Shown piece after piece: positions 34,206 to 47,637 of a stretch of 64,000 nucleotides of DNA. This DNA comes from Hofstenia miamia (taxonomy: Eukaryota; Xenacoelomorpha; Acoela). Each line of letters begins with the position of its first letter. The stretch's first letter is position 1. Below the pieces are notes generated by a model, which saw only the letters and a list, made by a program, of their open reading frames with translations, had not been told where the DNA came from and made no database searches. The stretch lies in the NCBI GenBank assembly GCA_004352715.1, contig SCFE01000081.1, forward strand, positions 1,802,423 through 1,866,422, in the 5' to 3' direction. The translations under genes were made by a program, and so were the position numbers.

Positions 34206-36769
34206 CGTCCTACTATGTTATTCAAAGTTGGCTACTTCATAAATAATTCAATGTTGAATTTAGTATTCCTTTTTAGCTGAAATTAGAACTGAGATTAACT
34301 TAACTGACTATCGAAGTACTACATTATTAAATCATCAAGATGTTAAAAGTGCTCAGTTATTTTATTTAAGTAAATGCTGCTTGGTGTTACATATTTAATC
34401 GTGGTTTTTCATGTCTTATTCCATAACAATTACTTTCCTTTAGTATTATATAATTATGAAAAATTTCAAAAAAATTTTGAAATTTAAGTTGTTTATCTTA
34501 TGAAATACCAATATGTAAAATTGCACTTACGCACACAAGGACATACTACCTGTTTTCATAGTTTGCTTGAAATCGTTATAATACGTTGCATTCATGATCC
34601 TAGATAATTTAACTTAACTGATATATAAATGTGAAAACAGATATTCCTAATGATGTCTTGCTCCTAGAAATTAACGAACTGCAAACTTAATCTTATGCTA
34701 AGCAGCAAGTTCTTGTCATTGAATAACAAGCTTATAAGGTTACTGTTATGTTAGAGTAACTTCCGGTCAACACTCCACACCCATCTGAATGAGCACAAAG
34801 ATCACTGATTTAACCATGTTTGAATTCCGCGTATGGATTATATTGCTATTCAAATTGCAACGAGTTCATTGTGAAGTTCATTCCTTTGAACAACTTTTTT
34901 TATTAAGGCTTGGAATGATATACATCAAGATATTATCAAAAGAGAACAGATTCACATGTCTACACAAGGGTGACGTTTATGGTATGGTCATATATGGTAA
35001 AGCCAAAATTTTTAGCCATATTTTAAAATTCTTCCATACATTATGGTCATAATGGTCTTTATGTAAAATATTATGAATGATTGTGAAATGAACGTAATAT
35101 ACATGTAGTAATAGCAACTTTATGTAGAGATTTCTAATGCCTAGCAAAATAAAATACCAAATGGCAAGCCGGTAGTTAAATGACGGACCGTTTTTTGTGC
35201 AATATGAAATTGTATTATCACAAGGCATAAGCAATTCATTAGGTTTCAGAACGATTTTGAAACTTTCAGAAACAATCTTAAAATAAATCATTATTTTTTT
35301 GTTTCCCAATGCAACACCTTTTGTAAGGTTTAAATATTAAAATTGAAAGCAATGGGTAGACCATCATTGTGGCAACGTTGAACATTATTATCAGTTTACG
35401 TAGTTGGCATCCTTAGGCGCGGCAATTTAATGTTCTCTATAATAAAAGATTTTCAAAAACAAATTTTACTGTATTTTACTGGAAACCCTATAGCTACATA
35501 TATTTTCTAAATGAAATTAACATTTGTTGGTGTAGGACTTTTAAAAAATAGTATACGTGAATATTAATAGCTCAATTAATCATTAATCATGTCTTCATAA
35601 ATAATGATTTTAATATCTAGGTGAAAACTTAACATTTTTTAGTTTTGGATCTTACACAATTGCCTACTGCAACCTAAGCTTCTCTAGATAAATGAGATTC
35701 AAATGGAATATCTGCATGTGCCGCAAATTTTAATTTTTAATTCCATTACCATTTGAAATATATATACTTAACACATATTACAATTTTCCCATAATATTCA
35801 ATTTTGAATTGTACTGGATATAATGTTTACTAACTACACAAATGCCAATAAATTTTGAAATGCTATTTGGGATGTATTAATAAAATACGTAATCTTTAAA
35901 AAATTAGTTAAAGTTCTGTTCAACTTGAGTAAGTCAGAATGAACGAAGTTGTGTAAAAATATACTATGCTGTAACGTTAATTTAAATAATTAATTTTTAT
36001 ATAAAGTCAGTTTTCTCATTATTTATTGAGTATCATGTCAATGTCTTTCTAATGTATTAACTTCTTTTGTAAAAATGTTATTTCTGATTGGCTAAAGAAA
36101 CAAACGAATGCTTATTAAAACAAACCGAGATAAATTAGATAGTTAATGAGGTATAAAGTAACACATCTATTTAGTAAAAGCATGGCATGATGTGCTCTCC
36201 AGGAAGTCAGTCATTTTAACATGCACTTAGATTGCGACAGCTAATGTTTTCAGCTTAATTATTTCATATTGAATGACCTTTCCCAAAATGTCAATATCAT
36301 TTCTATAATTAATTTATTTACAGAATTATCGTGATTTGCTTCCATTTGTGTATTCAAAACGTTCACATCATAGTTCTGCACAATACATTGCTAGACAATG
36401 TACATCATAGCACCTTCTTGAGCAAAATGAGAATCTTTTACAACGATGCAGAAGTGTTATGTTCTTAAATAATATTTTGGGTGGCAATCCATGTTATCAT
36501 TTACTGATAAACCAGAATAAATATTCTTACAAATTTACACCTGGTTGCAACTTTGTCTATTCCCTCAATATCTGGCTAATCCAACGATAACAATAATCTA
36601 ATATAAACTTCCATTGTGGTGAAAATCCATAATTAAAGACAGCTCATATAAGTAAGTGATAAAATGATGACAGCATATGTCCTCATTTGATAGATGAGGG
36701 CCATCAAAATACATAATGATCAAAGAAAATTATAATATAACGGAAATCATAATACAGAATAATTTCAAC
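34206..36769. other. no recognisable gene
   Basis: AT-rich. Frames at 34789-35052 (+) and 34977-35309 (-) overlap in opposite directions and lack recognisable motifs. Confidence 0.45.
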
Positions 36770-36831
36770 ATTAGTGGTGGACATTTTGCTTTGCATTTTA
36801 TTTAGTGTAAAGCAAAATTTCCATCACTAAT
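36770..36831. repeat. 25-bp inverted repeat with 12-nt loop
   Basis: The left arm 36770-36794 (ATTAGTGGTGGACATTTTGC...) pairs with 36807-36831 at 22 of 25 positions; the loop is ATTTTATTTAGT. The size would suit a MITE reduced to its terminal repeats or a small structured RNA. No flanking duplication was seen. Confidence 0.7.
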
Positions 36832-37399
36832 GCTTCTTACTTATTATTTAGAAGTAAACCATCGTTCACACAAATATATATATCGATTGAAAAACCGCTC
36901 AACATATTCCATCATTGTTCAATCGATCTCTGGTATAAACTCGATTATAAATCGCGATCAGAACCTAATTATATATAATTTAGAAAAAAATAAAAGATTG
37001 TCAAAAAACATTTATTCCAAAATCATATTTAACACACAAACACTCACATTTATTATATATTTTTACTATATTGTAGACTTTGTAATGTACATTTTTTATG
37101 CAATAAATTGCTTTAACTTTTATTGACTCAGAAAAATTTTGTTGATTTTCTAAAACACATTTGTGGAAATTCTTTAAATTTTGTATTTACAAATTGTCTA
37201 ACAACCTGAACCTAAAGATAATTTTCCTGATCAACCTTCCATTATCTTAAATCTTATTATTGAACAATTAATTGTTAATTCTGAAAATTTTGGGATAAAA
37301 AGTAAAAATTCTGAAGGTCAATTTTTTATAATCTATAGAATTCACAATAGATAACTACAAAATTAGTCAATTTCGAAGTTTCTTTAATAAAAAATTCAT
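36832..37399. other. no recognisable gene
   Basis: AT-rich. The 98-codon plus-strand frame at 36830-37126 is rich in I, Y, N and K, as expected from base composition. Confidence 0.4.
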
Positions 37400-38215
37400 A
37401 TTTGTTCTTTAAGCATTGAGTACTAATATTAGAATCTTGAAGATGTTATAGTAAATCAACTTCTTCACTGTCTAAAATAGAGATATTCAATTGATGTAAT
37501 GAACTACTTCAATATATTAAAGGATTCGTCAATTTATCCTCAATTAGTTCTTGTCATAAATTACTGCCATTTCTAATGAACCCTGCCAATTATGATATTT
37601 GCATTGTTACCCTTCTTAACAAATATCTTCAATCTATATACTTTTCATTAACAAACATTGAATATATAACTTTGGACAACTATAATTTAGTTGATAACCA
37701 TAGGCCAATTGTATTCTACCTGGAATATACTAGATCTTTAAAGGAACGATATTTATCTCTATTACGGTCTAAATTATGTAGGATTCAACATGGATTTATT
37801 TCTACACGATTTCTAATGTTTCTAGATAATTATGAACAGCATGAAACCAACCATATTTTATGTTTCTATTTTGCGAAACCATTCGATTCTCTATCTCATA
37901 AGCTTACGGTATCTCAATTTGAAATTAAGGAAGTCTCTTAAAAAATTCAATCATTTCTTGCAAATCGATTTCAATGTGTTTTTATCAAAGGATTTAAGTC
38001 CAACACTTTGCCTGTAACTACATAGTGGTATTCCGAAGTGTTCTGTTTTACGATCACAATTACATATATATGAATGATCTTCCTAAATCAGCCTTGTTTA
38101 GTTTTCCGTGCATATTTGCTGATTATCTTGTGATTACCACTAATAATGAAATAAACATCAGAAAAACCTGTTCCATTCTTAATTGGAGTAAAGTAAATGG
38201 CATGATATAATTCTA
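37400..38215 (+). pseudogene. LINE reverse-transcriptase relic
   Basis: Plus-strand pieces: NHRPIVFYLEYTRSLKERY near 37690 ('YRPIS.L...SK..E'), CRIQHGFISTRF near 37780, CFYFAKPFDSLSHK near 37862 (motif A 'FDFAKAFDSV.H'), LHSGIPKCSVL near 38020 (motif B), MNDLPKS near 38072 and CIFADYLVI near 38108. The second catalytic aspartate of FADD is replaced by tyrosine, and frameshifts separate the blocks, so it is dead. Confidence 0.65.
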
Positions 38216-39949
38216 GTTGTTCAGTCACAAATTTCTCATTCAATAAAAGATTTTAATATTATTATCATTAAAAATTATTTAAGTTGGACGAAGTATATGT
38301 CATTTCGACTAAAGAAACGTAACCAAACGATCTATTTATAGCATCAATTTGAGACTAATCACTTTCAACTTCTGAATAATTTTTGCAAACATAATTTTAA
38401 ATAAGTTCTATGATGTAAGTTTGTGTCATAAATGAAATTATTTGAAATTTCTTAAGTGCTTTATTATTGCTAAAACCTATAGTACTATATAATCAGATGT
38501 GAATCATATTGAATATAAAAAATGACAAAATGATCTTTGCAATAAAGTCAAACCCTCATTCTCTAGGAAATATTAAAAAATTTTGATATAGATAAATTTC
38601 CAATTATGAGGGACGCAGGTGCAATAATTTATTACAACTTTATTTATTTGTATGAACACAACATTTCGATTTTTTCATTAGCGCTATCAGTGTTATTTAC
38701 TTTAATTTATTTCTTATTTTGTTTCTATTTCATTATTTGTAGCTATTGTCCTTAACAATAATTTACGTACTACTGCTACTATCCCAGTACCAATAAAATT
38801 AACGAAAAGAAAAAAACAAATACTGTCATGAGTGAAATGAGTCTCTTCATTTCCAATTGAATTTCCTATTTAAATTTTGCTTGGAAACGCCTAGGTGATG
38901 AATAGTCAATTTTTCTGATATTTAAAAATCTAAAATTTGCCATTTCTATACAAAATGGTAAAAAAAATACCTGATGGCTTTCAATAGAATTCTTGAGTAT
39001 GAGAAATTATATTCCCATACCATGTTAAGTAAATTTTTGCAATTTAAATGTTTGCGACCAATATAATTGCAATGATTATAAAAATACAATGCATTACAAA
39101 CATGCATACAATCAGTATTCTACTAAGAAACACGTATTGACTATTAAATCCAAACATATGTCTTGTAATGTTTATACATTAATAAGCAAGCATATGTGTC
39201 CTTCTTCACTGTCTTTTTTTCTAAGCAGTAGTCCATTACGTTACGTTCTGTGTCAGATAATTTTACATTGTATTACATTAATCCTTTTAATTTTTAAATA
39301 GTCTAGTTTAAACACCTCTATAAGTTTCACAGTAGTAGCTTGTACAAACTGTTAAGAATAGATAGAAATTGAGCTCTCCATATGTCTACTGCTCTTCAAA
39401 TTATCAATAAAATCAATTTTTTATAAAAATACTATCTTTTGAAGCTTTTGGCGCTAAGTTTAAAATATATTTGAAAAATTGGACAATAAAAATGGTCATT
39501 TTCCATATTCCAACTACATAGCGCTATGCAATATATGGTGCTGAGTTATATTAGTGCCGAAATTTGGGGCTATTTTAACTGCTTTTACAACTTCTTTTGA
39601 ATTTTTCGTGAATTTTAAGATATTAATGTAGTTACGACCTAAATTCTCTTACCATTTAAGAATTGAAAAAAATTCTTAATTGTCAAAAAAATTCAATAGA
39701 TTTTAATTCAAACCCTTTAAATGTTAGCACACAATCTCTATTAATTCTAAGGCATTTGTTACATAAACTTTTTTTTGAAAATACAATATTATGGCTTGCT
39801 ATAATTGTTCAATATCTTTATTTCATGCTTTTAGTAGAAAAAACAAATATACATACTTACAAAAAAAATATATAAAACTGATGCATATCAACAAATTGTA
39901 GAACACTTAAAATAAATTTGAAATGCACACAAACTATTTACAAATTAAA
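38216..39949. other. no recognisable gene
   Basis: AT-rich, short chance frames only. Confidence 0.4.
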
Positions 39950-40180
39950 AATTTAAAATAAATTTAAATTTTTGTCATGGGATTTTTGAATGCCAGTTTT
40001 TATATTGGTTTGCTAAAAAGTTTTCTCTTAAAAGATTCTTAAATGTTGTTATATTATGTTCACTTCTTATTTGTAATAGTATATTGTTCCAATATTTACA
40101 GATTATTGGTGCTAAAGCCTTTCCCAAAATTTATTTGCTATTTTCACTCTTCAGGCCAATTTAGTTGTTCTATTATTTAT
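39950..40180 (-). pseudogene. possible LINE C-terminal remnant
   Basis: The minus strand gives APIICKYWNNILLQIRSEHN followed by ITTFKNLLRENFLANQ, similar in spacing to ORF2 C-termini ('..LWN.LP..I......FK..L...'). Confidence 0.35.
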
Positions 40181-40429
40181 GCTAACATTGCTGAATAATG
40201 GACTTTTTGTTTAAAGATTTGGAACATTTTTACCCAAACTGATCTTTCTGACAGGAAACTAAATGTTTTTGGTTTGGAGAAATTGTCAGTTAAATTTTTT
40301 GATTTGGTATTTTTATACAATTATTATATTATGATGCAGAATTGTTTTTAGTGATCATTAAAAATTTTCACTAAATTTTAACTATATTTTCAGATGAATG
40401 CCTACAATACCCATTCCAGTCATTTTATA

Positions 40430-40960
40430 GGATAAGTTTTGTGAGTATTCAAAACACTTAACAGACCAACTTTATTGTTGGAATGACAAGCATCTTGTTG
40501 TTAATTTACAGCGATTCTCAGCATTAAATGTTCTTCAGTGTTTCGCCAATCTTTATCCGGACCAATCCTAAGATGATAGTGTTTCCATGGATTCTAATGG
40601 CATTGTGTTTGAAAATTATATTGAGAATTATGATTTAGTAATCCTAAAATTGTAGTTCAACACATTAACCCATGTTAGACCCAATGGAAAATCTCATTGC
40701 TAAAAATAACACTTTTGTGGGAATAAAAATATGCAAATACTGCATGGAACGTTGGAAAATCTGCACAACATGATATCATTATGTTCTCACCAGAAGTTAA
40801 TCAAAGCGAAAATGATCAAATCTGATTATTGCATGTAGAATCAACTTTACTGATGTTATGCTAAGAAAAAATCAAAGTAAAACCATTGTTAAATCCATGC
40901 TTTCAAAAGCAACGTCTTAGATGTATTCCTGGACTGAGGCGTACGCTAGTTCATCCCTTT
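40430..40960 (+). pseudogene. LINE endonuclease-domain remnant
   Basis: SMDSNGIVFENYIENYDLVI near 40585 resembles the 'DS.G..L..FI...DL..LN' stretch of Jockey-type AP endonucleases, and NTFVGIKICKY near 40710 the following 'SSI/LDLTF.S..I' block. Many stops. It lies directly upstream of repeat copy B. Confidence 0.45.
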
Positions 40961-40994
40961 TGATAAAAAGAATTTGGTTTTGCTATTATTAAAT

Positions 40995-41840
40995 ACTGAG
41001 TTGAGAAATCAATTTCCCATATAACAAATTTTGGTCTAAACAACGTTGCTTTTTAGTTATTTTTTTGTGGTTGTTTTAACGTTGCAATGGTACCCTTTTG
41101 ACTGGTCTAAACAACATTGTTCCAACAACGTCAAATTAGGTTGTTTTTTGTGAATAAAAAAGCACTATTTTGAGGTTTTTGCAACCTTAACAACTTTATT
41201 TTATGTTGCTCATGATTGTTCTAGCATTACTTATAAATCAAATTTATAAAATTTATATTGATAATCAGTTCAAACATAGCTAACACAAGCCCAACAAACG
41301 GCAGAACAGTAATACATTAAATACATTAAATTCAACAAATGCTGAAATTTTAAATGAATGTCTTGAAAGTCTTGTTTTAAATGATAACAATAAGCATAAA
41401 AATCTGCCAAATTTAACAAAAATTTAAACTTTTAAAGTTAAGTATAATTTTGAAATAATGCTTTTTTAAATTGTAAAGAATCTCTTCTGCTCAAATGTAA
41501 CTTTTTTATCTCACAGATAATTTGAAGGTGTCCAAATATTCATGAATAAATTATTTTGAAAATTCGCTTACCAAGTATATTATAATTTTTCACAAATTTC
41601 ATATTTCAAAAAAGCTTTCTGCAATTCCGTTCTTTATATAAAAATGATCTAGTAATCAAAATGATGAAGTGAGTTCTATTTGCAAACATCTGCTTGAATC
41701 TTAAATTATCAACATTTTTAGTTGCTCAAATAAGTATTAATGGTTGTTATTATGATGTTAATGGTTGCTGCAACAACCAAAAGTATGAAACAACCATAAA
41801 CAACGTAAAAACAACCAAAATTGTTATCTGTGTTAGTGTA
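40995..41840. repeat. 840-bp dispersed repeat, copy B
   Basis: Same orientation as copy A (23248-24085), same ends, with a few small indels (for example TTTTTGCAACCTT replacing TCGT near 41176 and an extra GAAAGTCTT near 41366). It has subterminal inverted repeats as in copy A. The flanks outside the repeat differ, so this is dispersal, not segmental duplication. Confidence 0.88.
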
Positions 41841-41994
41841 ACCCAGAGGTTGGTTCAATAAAATTTCTAGTCAGGTTGACTTACTAAACTTCTATTTGAA
41901 ATAAAATTATATTTTTGTATATTATGTTTAGATATTTTAGTCTTCACCCTGTTGACACATCAGATGAAGAAAAATTTAAACATTCTTTTTTTAG

Positions 41995-42070
41995 ACATTA
42001 ATAAATGGGGAAGCTGTGAATGGCTCTGCTCACAAACGCATTTGTTATGATTCTGGATTGAATGCTGATG
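41995..42070 (+). CDS. candidate orphan exon, unknown gene
   Basis: Preceded by a pyrimidine tract and TTTTTTTAG and followed by GTAACT. One frame is open: TLINGEAVNGSAHKRICYDS then GLNAD, 25 codons plus one base. Its composition is less AT-rich than the neighbours. I do not recognise the protein, and no partner exon is visible; a gap begins 37 bp downstream. It could be a chance frame or a transposon-borne exon. Confidence 0.3.
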
Positions 42071-42107
42071 GTAACTTATTTCAAGATAGATTCTAGAACA
42101 TTTTAGC

Positions 42108-42445
42108 NNNNNNNNNNNNNNNNNNNNNNNNNNNNNNNNNNNNNNNNNNNNNNNNNNNNNNNNNNNNNNNNNNNNNNNNNNNNNNNNNNNNNNNNNNNNN
42201 NNNNNNNNNNNNNNNNNNNNNNNNNNNNNNNNNNNNNNNNNNNNNNNNNNNNNNNNNNNNNNNNNNNNNNNNNNNNNNNNNNNNNNNNNNNNNNNNNNNN
42301 NNNNNNNNNNNNNNNNNNNNNNNNNNNNNNNNNNNNNNNNNNNNNNNNNNNNNNNNNNNNNNNNNNNNNNNNNNNNNNNNNNNNNNNNNNNNNNNNNNNN
42401 NNNNNNNNNNNNNNNNNNNNNNNNNNNNNNNNNNNNNNNNNNNNN
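42108..42445. other. assembly gap (338 N)
   Basis: Followed by an (AT)n stretch at 42447-42464. Confidence 1.
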
Positions 42446-42809
42446 TTATATATATATATATATAATTTCGCCACATATTAAGTAAATATTTTCAGTGCTT
42501 ATTTTCATTTTCCATTGTTATTAATACTATCATTGTAAGTAACATATTGACATTAAAAAAAACTTACTTTTTCATTGGGCATGTGAACATAACAAGTCAA
42601 TGGAAGATCAATGTCATTGATGAAAGATTTCATTTAATTAAAGGATACAAACTTGTAAACTTCTAGGAAAATTCATTTATCTGTCATCTTCTTGTACTTG
42701 TTCTTTTGCATGTGAGATAGAACAGTTGATTAAACACTTCTTAATTTTCCATTCATAGTTAGTTTAAGATGTTGAGGAAAATTTGGAAAACATAATGGAA
42801 CAGAAATCA

Positions 42810-44880
42810 CTAAAATACTTCAAACCAATAATTCTATGTTCAAAGAAGGCATCACTGCCTACATTGACTACATTCTAGTTGCCTCAAAAACAATAAATGA
42901 ACATATTGCTAAATTACTACAACAATCAATTTAAAGATAATTGGCGATAATTGCAAAATTTTACAAACATCAGTAATATTATTAGGATGGTAAATACAGT
43001 ATAATATAATCAGCCTCAAGGAAATGCACAAAAATCCATCAATAACATTATGCCACCTAACAATAAAAAAGATGTTAAAAGGATACTTGGTTTCTATAAT
43101 TATTATCAGGCTTTCATCCCTAACATTTCTGATAAAACTATCAACATGTCAACTCTTCAAAAACACAAAACTGCATTTGCATGGAAATGACATCACCAAA
43201 AAGAATTAGACAATCTAAATAAAAAATTATCTAGCTTGAACACTCAAGCTTCTCACCCAAATTCATCATTGATTGTGATGCCAGCTCAGTTGCCATCAGT
43301 GCCACATTAAACCAATTTATAAATGGCAATGAATCACCTATGCATTTTTTCAACTGCAAATTTAAACCATCTGAACTTAACTATGGCTCAACAGAAGTTG
43401 AGATGCACACCTTAGTAGAAAGCCTCAAAAAATTTCAATATTTTCTTCTCAGTCAATCACACTTTATTGTACAAACAGATAACTCTATCCTTAGTTAGTT
43501 GAAAAAATTCTCAGGTGACCACTGTAATATTATCACATGCTGGATTGAATACCTAACTAATTTCAACTTCACCATTGTTCACTGTAAAGATAAACAACAC
43601 ACAAACACTGATCTCATGACAGCATATGATAAAATACCATTTCCTTTCATTTCTAAACCTGTGTATGACAACTTACCAATGGTCAACACAGACTGGCAAG
43701 TTCATCTGATATTACCAATCCCACTAAAAGAAGAAATCTCCTAAGAGGAAATAATAAAACACCAACAAAATGATATTCAATTACTACAAATAATTATTAA
43801 AATTAAGCAACCAACATTAAAACTTAATAAAACATTATCGAAATATTTTCACTCTAACACATTGGAAATTAACTGCAAATAGTCTACTCTTTATTGTTGA
43901 TAAACACCACAATCAAATCACTTTACCAGAATATTATAAAAGAAATATAGTGTGTAAATTCCACAAGCAAGATCACATTGTTGTGATGCGTAAAATATGT
44001 GTTATCACAAATACTTCTCACTTTCCACCACAACACAATGAATTACAAAAAATTACATCTTCACCACCAAAGGATATTGTTCATGTCAATATAGAACTGC
44101 TTTCAAAATGATGATGACAGCAACAAATATGTACTTGTCATCATAGACCACTTCACAACATATGCACACATGGTACCAATCAAAGATCAAACTGCACAAA
44201 CAATAGCATTGACCATATTATTTGATTGGATACTACATTTTGACCCATGACTACATTAATAACTGATCATGGTACACAATTTGAAAGCAGCTTAACACAA
44301 GAATTGCTTTGTCATTTCAAAATCATCCATGAACATTCTGCACCAGTGAACAAAGCAACAGTGCTGCTGAACACCTAAATGAAACATTATTAAAATTATT
44401 TAGAGCAGCTACCACACACATTGGAAATCTATTCTACCTAGCATCAAGTATTTTTACAATACATCCATACATGCAACCACTGAAATAACACCTTTTAAAA
44501 GCTACTTATGTCCATGATGCTACTACTACTCTAAGCATGCCATATAATAAATATAATAGTGTAGCAACACACAATTACATTAAAATTTTATTAAAGCAAC
44601 TTCATGACATCAATGAAACTGTCTACATGTTTAATGAAAAATCAGCTGTTTGTCAAATAAGAAATTATAATAAGCACCATTACAGAGAACCACATAAGGT
44701 TGGTGATAAAGTATACTCTTTTACACCAGTACAAACAACTGATAATAAACAAACTTACAAATTAGCAACACATTGAATAGATCCTCACACCATTACAAAG
44801 GTATTGAAATGAAATAACTACCTTTTAGATAATGGCAAAACTCATAACTTCCAATTACTAAAATTTACAATTATAGATAT
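42810..44880 (+). pseudogene. Ty3/gypsy-type retrotransposon pol relic
   Basis: Domain order is that of Ty3/gypsy pol. The end of the RT palm, near 42850, has AYIDYILVASKTINEH, where the second catalytic aspartate is tyrosine. The RT connection follows near 43060-43200. RNase H is next: FIIDCDASSVAISATL near 43262, LNYGSTEVEMHTLVESLKKF near 43376 and FIVQTDNS near 43463. Then come integrase pieces including VLVIIDHFTTYAHMVPI near 44130 and LITDHGTQFE near 44258, and an integrase C-terminal segment HKVGDKVYSF near 44695 with THNFQLLKF near 44840. Stops and frameshifts are frequent. Gag, protease and the front of RT are absent (possibly in the gap), and no LTR was identified. Confidence 0.8.
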
Positions 44881-45835
44881 TTAAAATACAATAATTACTA
44901 AACATAAAGAATTTAAAATTATAAAGTAAATATATAGAACAACACATACCTTTAAATGTCTGAGCTAGATAACCTCCCTGATTTCAACTTTGACAGTTCT
45001 GTGACATATTCTAAGGTTGTTATTAAACCATTACATACCATTCCTCCCATCAGTGTGTGCATCCTAAACAGTCCTGAAAATTAGGATACCAAACTAAATT
45101 TCCTTTTAAGCTTACCAAAGCATGAAGAAGCACTTCACTACAATGTCAAGCAGCAACAGTGAAACAGTGGAGCCATTGTCCAGCCTCAGACATAGAGTGT
45201 AGCAAACACACTATAATAGGAGTCCACAATTGCATGATCCTATCATGTGAACAATGACCCCATCCCAATCAACTAATTACCACATTGATGCATTGAACCC
45301 CTCCTCCTCTCTCAGAGCAAATTCAACTGGTCATTCAACCTCACAGATTACCTATCTGTTGTACAGCTCAGGTAGCTAAATCACAGAGGGGTCTATTTTA
45401 TGCATTGAACCTCTAATCAAATGAATGTTACTCTCTAACATACAAGAAGATCCAGTGTTACAACCAATAATGTTACCTCAATACAGGAGATATCTCCACT
45501 CACACTCCCCCCCCNNNNNNNNNNNNNNNNNNNNCCCCCCCTATCTTCAGCCTCCAGCAATTAATCCACTTCAGGCTCTAATGAATGTTATGATTCTCAT
45601 TAATCTAAAGTTTTGGTTGTTGGCAATGAAAAATTACATCCTTACTTTATTGCTACTCAAAAAGCATGCTATATGATCAAAACAAACATCTCCCCAGAAA
45701 CAAAAGAAGAAACCAATAAACAGCTTAACACATCACAGCACACAGTAAGTCACTCAATTATGCCTTTTCTAATAGATGCTGAAGAAAGTCCAGCTGTTAA
45801 CACTTTGATCTAAATTGAACATTATTATTTACCAG
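44881..45835 (+). other. probable 3' continuation of the retroelement
   Basis: The plus strand keeps the A- and C-rich, G-poor composition of the pol region and contains short open stretches (for example 44956-45084, 42 codons, beginning MSELDNLPDFNFDSSVTY). No domain is recognisable. A 20-N gap at 45515-45534 sits in a C run. It could be a spacer, a third frame or LTR sequence. Confidence 0.35.
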
Positions 45836-46234
45836 ATCAAATCCACACCTTTGAAAGTTGATCAGTTTTAACAAAAGCAGTAAATTTTATTGAAAAGCTT
45901 ACTAAATAATCAACAAAAATTTGAAAAATAATATAATCACAATAATGAAAGTCAAGATTATAACATCTTCAAATTTTAGGTGCATAAAGAAATTTTTGGT
46001 TACATTTTTTCTTGCTAATTTATAGAACAATCAAATTTGTTGAAACTTAGCTATATTTCAATAATGCTTAATAAAGCATTTTAAGTAATTAAAGGATTTC
46101 TCATTTTTAATAGCAAAATTTTAACAATTTCAGGAGACTTTGAACAGGCATATTTCTGTGAGGCTAAGAAGAAAGTTTTCATTCTTCTTCAACAAATTAT
46201 GAATTTTACCAAATGCTTTCTAGAACTAGATAAC

Positions 46235-46271
<37 letters not shown>

Positions 46272-47148
46272 ATGCTTGCCTAATATATAATATGTATAAA
46301 ATAAATGTATCTAATAATGCTTAGGCACTGTATTTGAAGGTTGTTATTTAAAACAGATGTCAATTTTCTCAAATTCAATACTGAATATCACAAAATTAAT
46401 ACTGATTTAAAAGATTATATGTTTGAAAGTTACTTGATATGATATCAAACATTAGAAAGCTTTTGTACAACTAAATGAATTTAGAAATATGTTTTTTCCA
46501 TTTCTACTCACTTATTAAATGTATTAATTTTTAGCAACAACAAATGGCATGGTTTTAAAAATCCGACCAATAAAATATCCATCGAAATCCCATTACATAA
46601 CAGTGGTATGCTATCTATGTAACATGCTAAAGATGACAAAAATTATTATCTATCAAGTATATTATCTACTCTGCATTAGCAGAGTAAATTGAAATTCTTT
46701 TATTAAGTAAGACTTTCTCTAGTCTTAATCTATGAAAAAAGTTAGTAAACTAATATTTGAAATTTATGTTCTTCATAAATTAATGTACATTATACAATGT
46801 TTATTGCATTAAATACTTCAAACAATAACTCTTTAATCCTAAATTTAAATAATTAATTACATTTTATTTTGAATATACATAAAGTTGTAATGCATTTCAC
46901 AAGGGAATAGATAATTGGGCAAGTAAATAATAATCTTGTTCATGGATGCTAAAACTCAATTTTTGATAACAAACCTGGCAACAATTTTGAGATTCTCCTG
47001 TCTTCAGTTTAATAAAAAACTTTTCTTAAGCATTATATACTTACAATGTAACATTTTAAATTTCTCTAAAATATTAATGTTTTCAGGCATCTTATGTATT
47101 GATTATTGTTATAATTCTTCTGCATATAGCAACATTCTAGCAAAAAGT
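45836..47148. other. no recognisable gene
   Basis: AT-rich with an (AT)n array at about 46237-46268. The 115-codon plus-strand frame at 46936-47283 has no recognisable domain and its 3' part lies in the gap-flanking duplication. Confidence 0.4.
46237..46268. repeat. (AT)n microsatellite
   Basis: Alternating AT run. Confidence 0.9.
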
Positions 47149-47637
47149 GTGTTTGTAGCGAAGCAAATGGCTCATTGTAATAAAATTCAAGAAATTTTGA
47201 TTGAACAAGAATTTTTTTCAAAACAATGTACAATAAATTCCAAAAACTTGAACTCAAATAAAAAACATTGTATCAATTCCTAGTAATGCTATCCTCTATT
47301 TATCATAACATCAAATATATTAAAAACTTTTAATATTTAAAAACTCCAAATCAACCTAAAGCATAAAAATTTCCTCTAGATTNNNNNNNNNNNNNNNNNN
47401 NNNGTGTTTGTAGCGAAGCAAATGGCTCATTGTAATAAAATTCAAGAAATTTTGATTGAACAAGAATTTTTTTCAAAACAATGTACAATAAATTCCAAAA
47501 ACTTGAACTCAAATAAAAAACATTGTATCAATTCCTAGTAATGCTATCCTCTATTTATCATAACATCAAATATATTAAAAACTTTTAATATTTAAAAACT
47601 CCAAATCAACCTAAAGCATAAAAATTTCCTCTAGATT
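47149..47637. repeat. identical 234-bp copies on both sides of a 21-N gap
   Basis: 47149-47382 and 47404-47637 read identically (GTGTTTGTAGCGAAGC ... CCTCTAGATT) and are separated only by N at 47383-47403. This is what unmerged overlapping contig ends look like, so it should be treated as one copy. Confidence 0.9.

Noticed and set aside
46936-47283. 115-codon plus-strand gene
   Set aside because: No recognisable motif; it is AT-biased and its end overlaps the assembly duplication.
47149-47637. tandem gene or exon duplication
   Set aside because: Exact identity across a 21-N gap is explained by unmerged contig ends.
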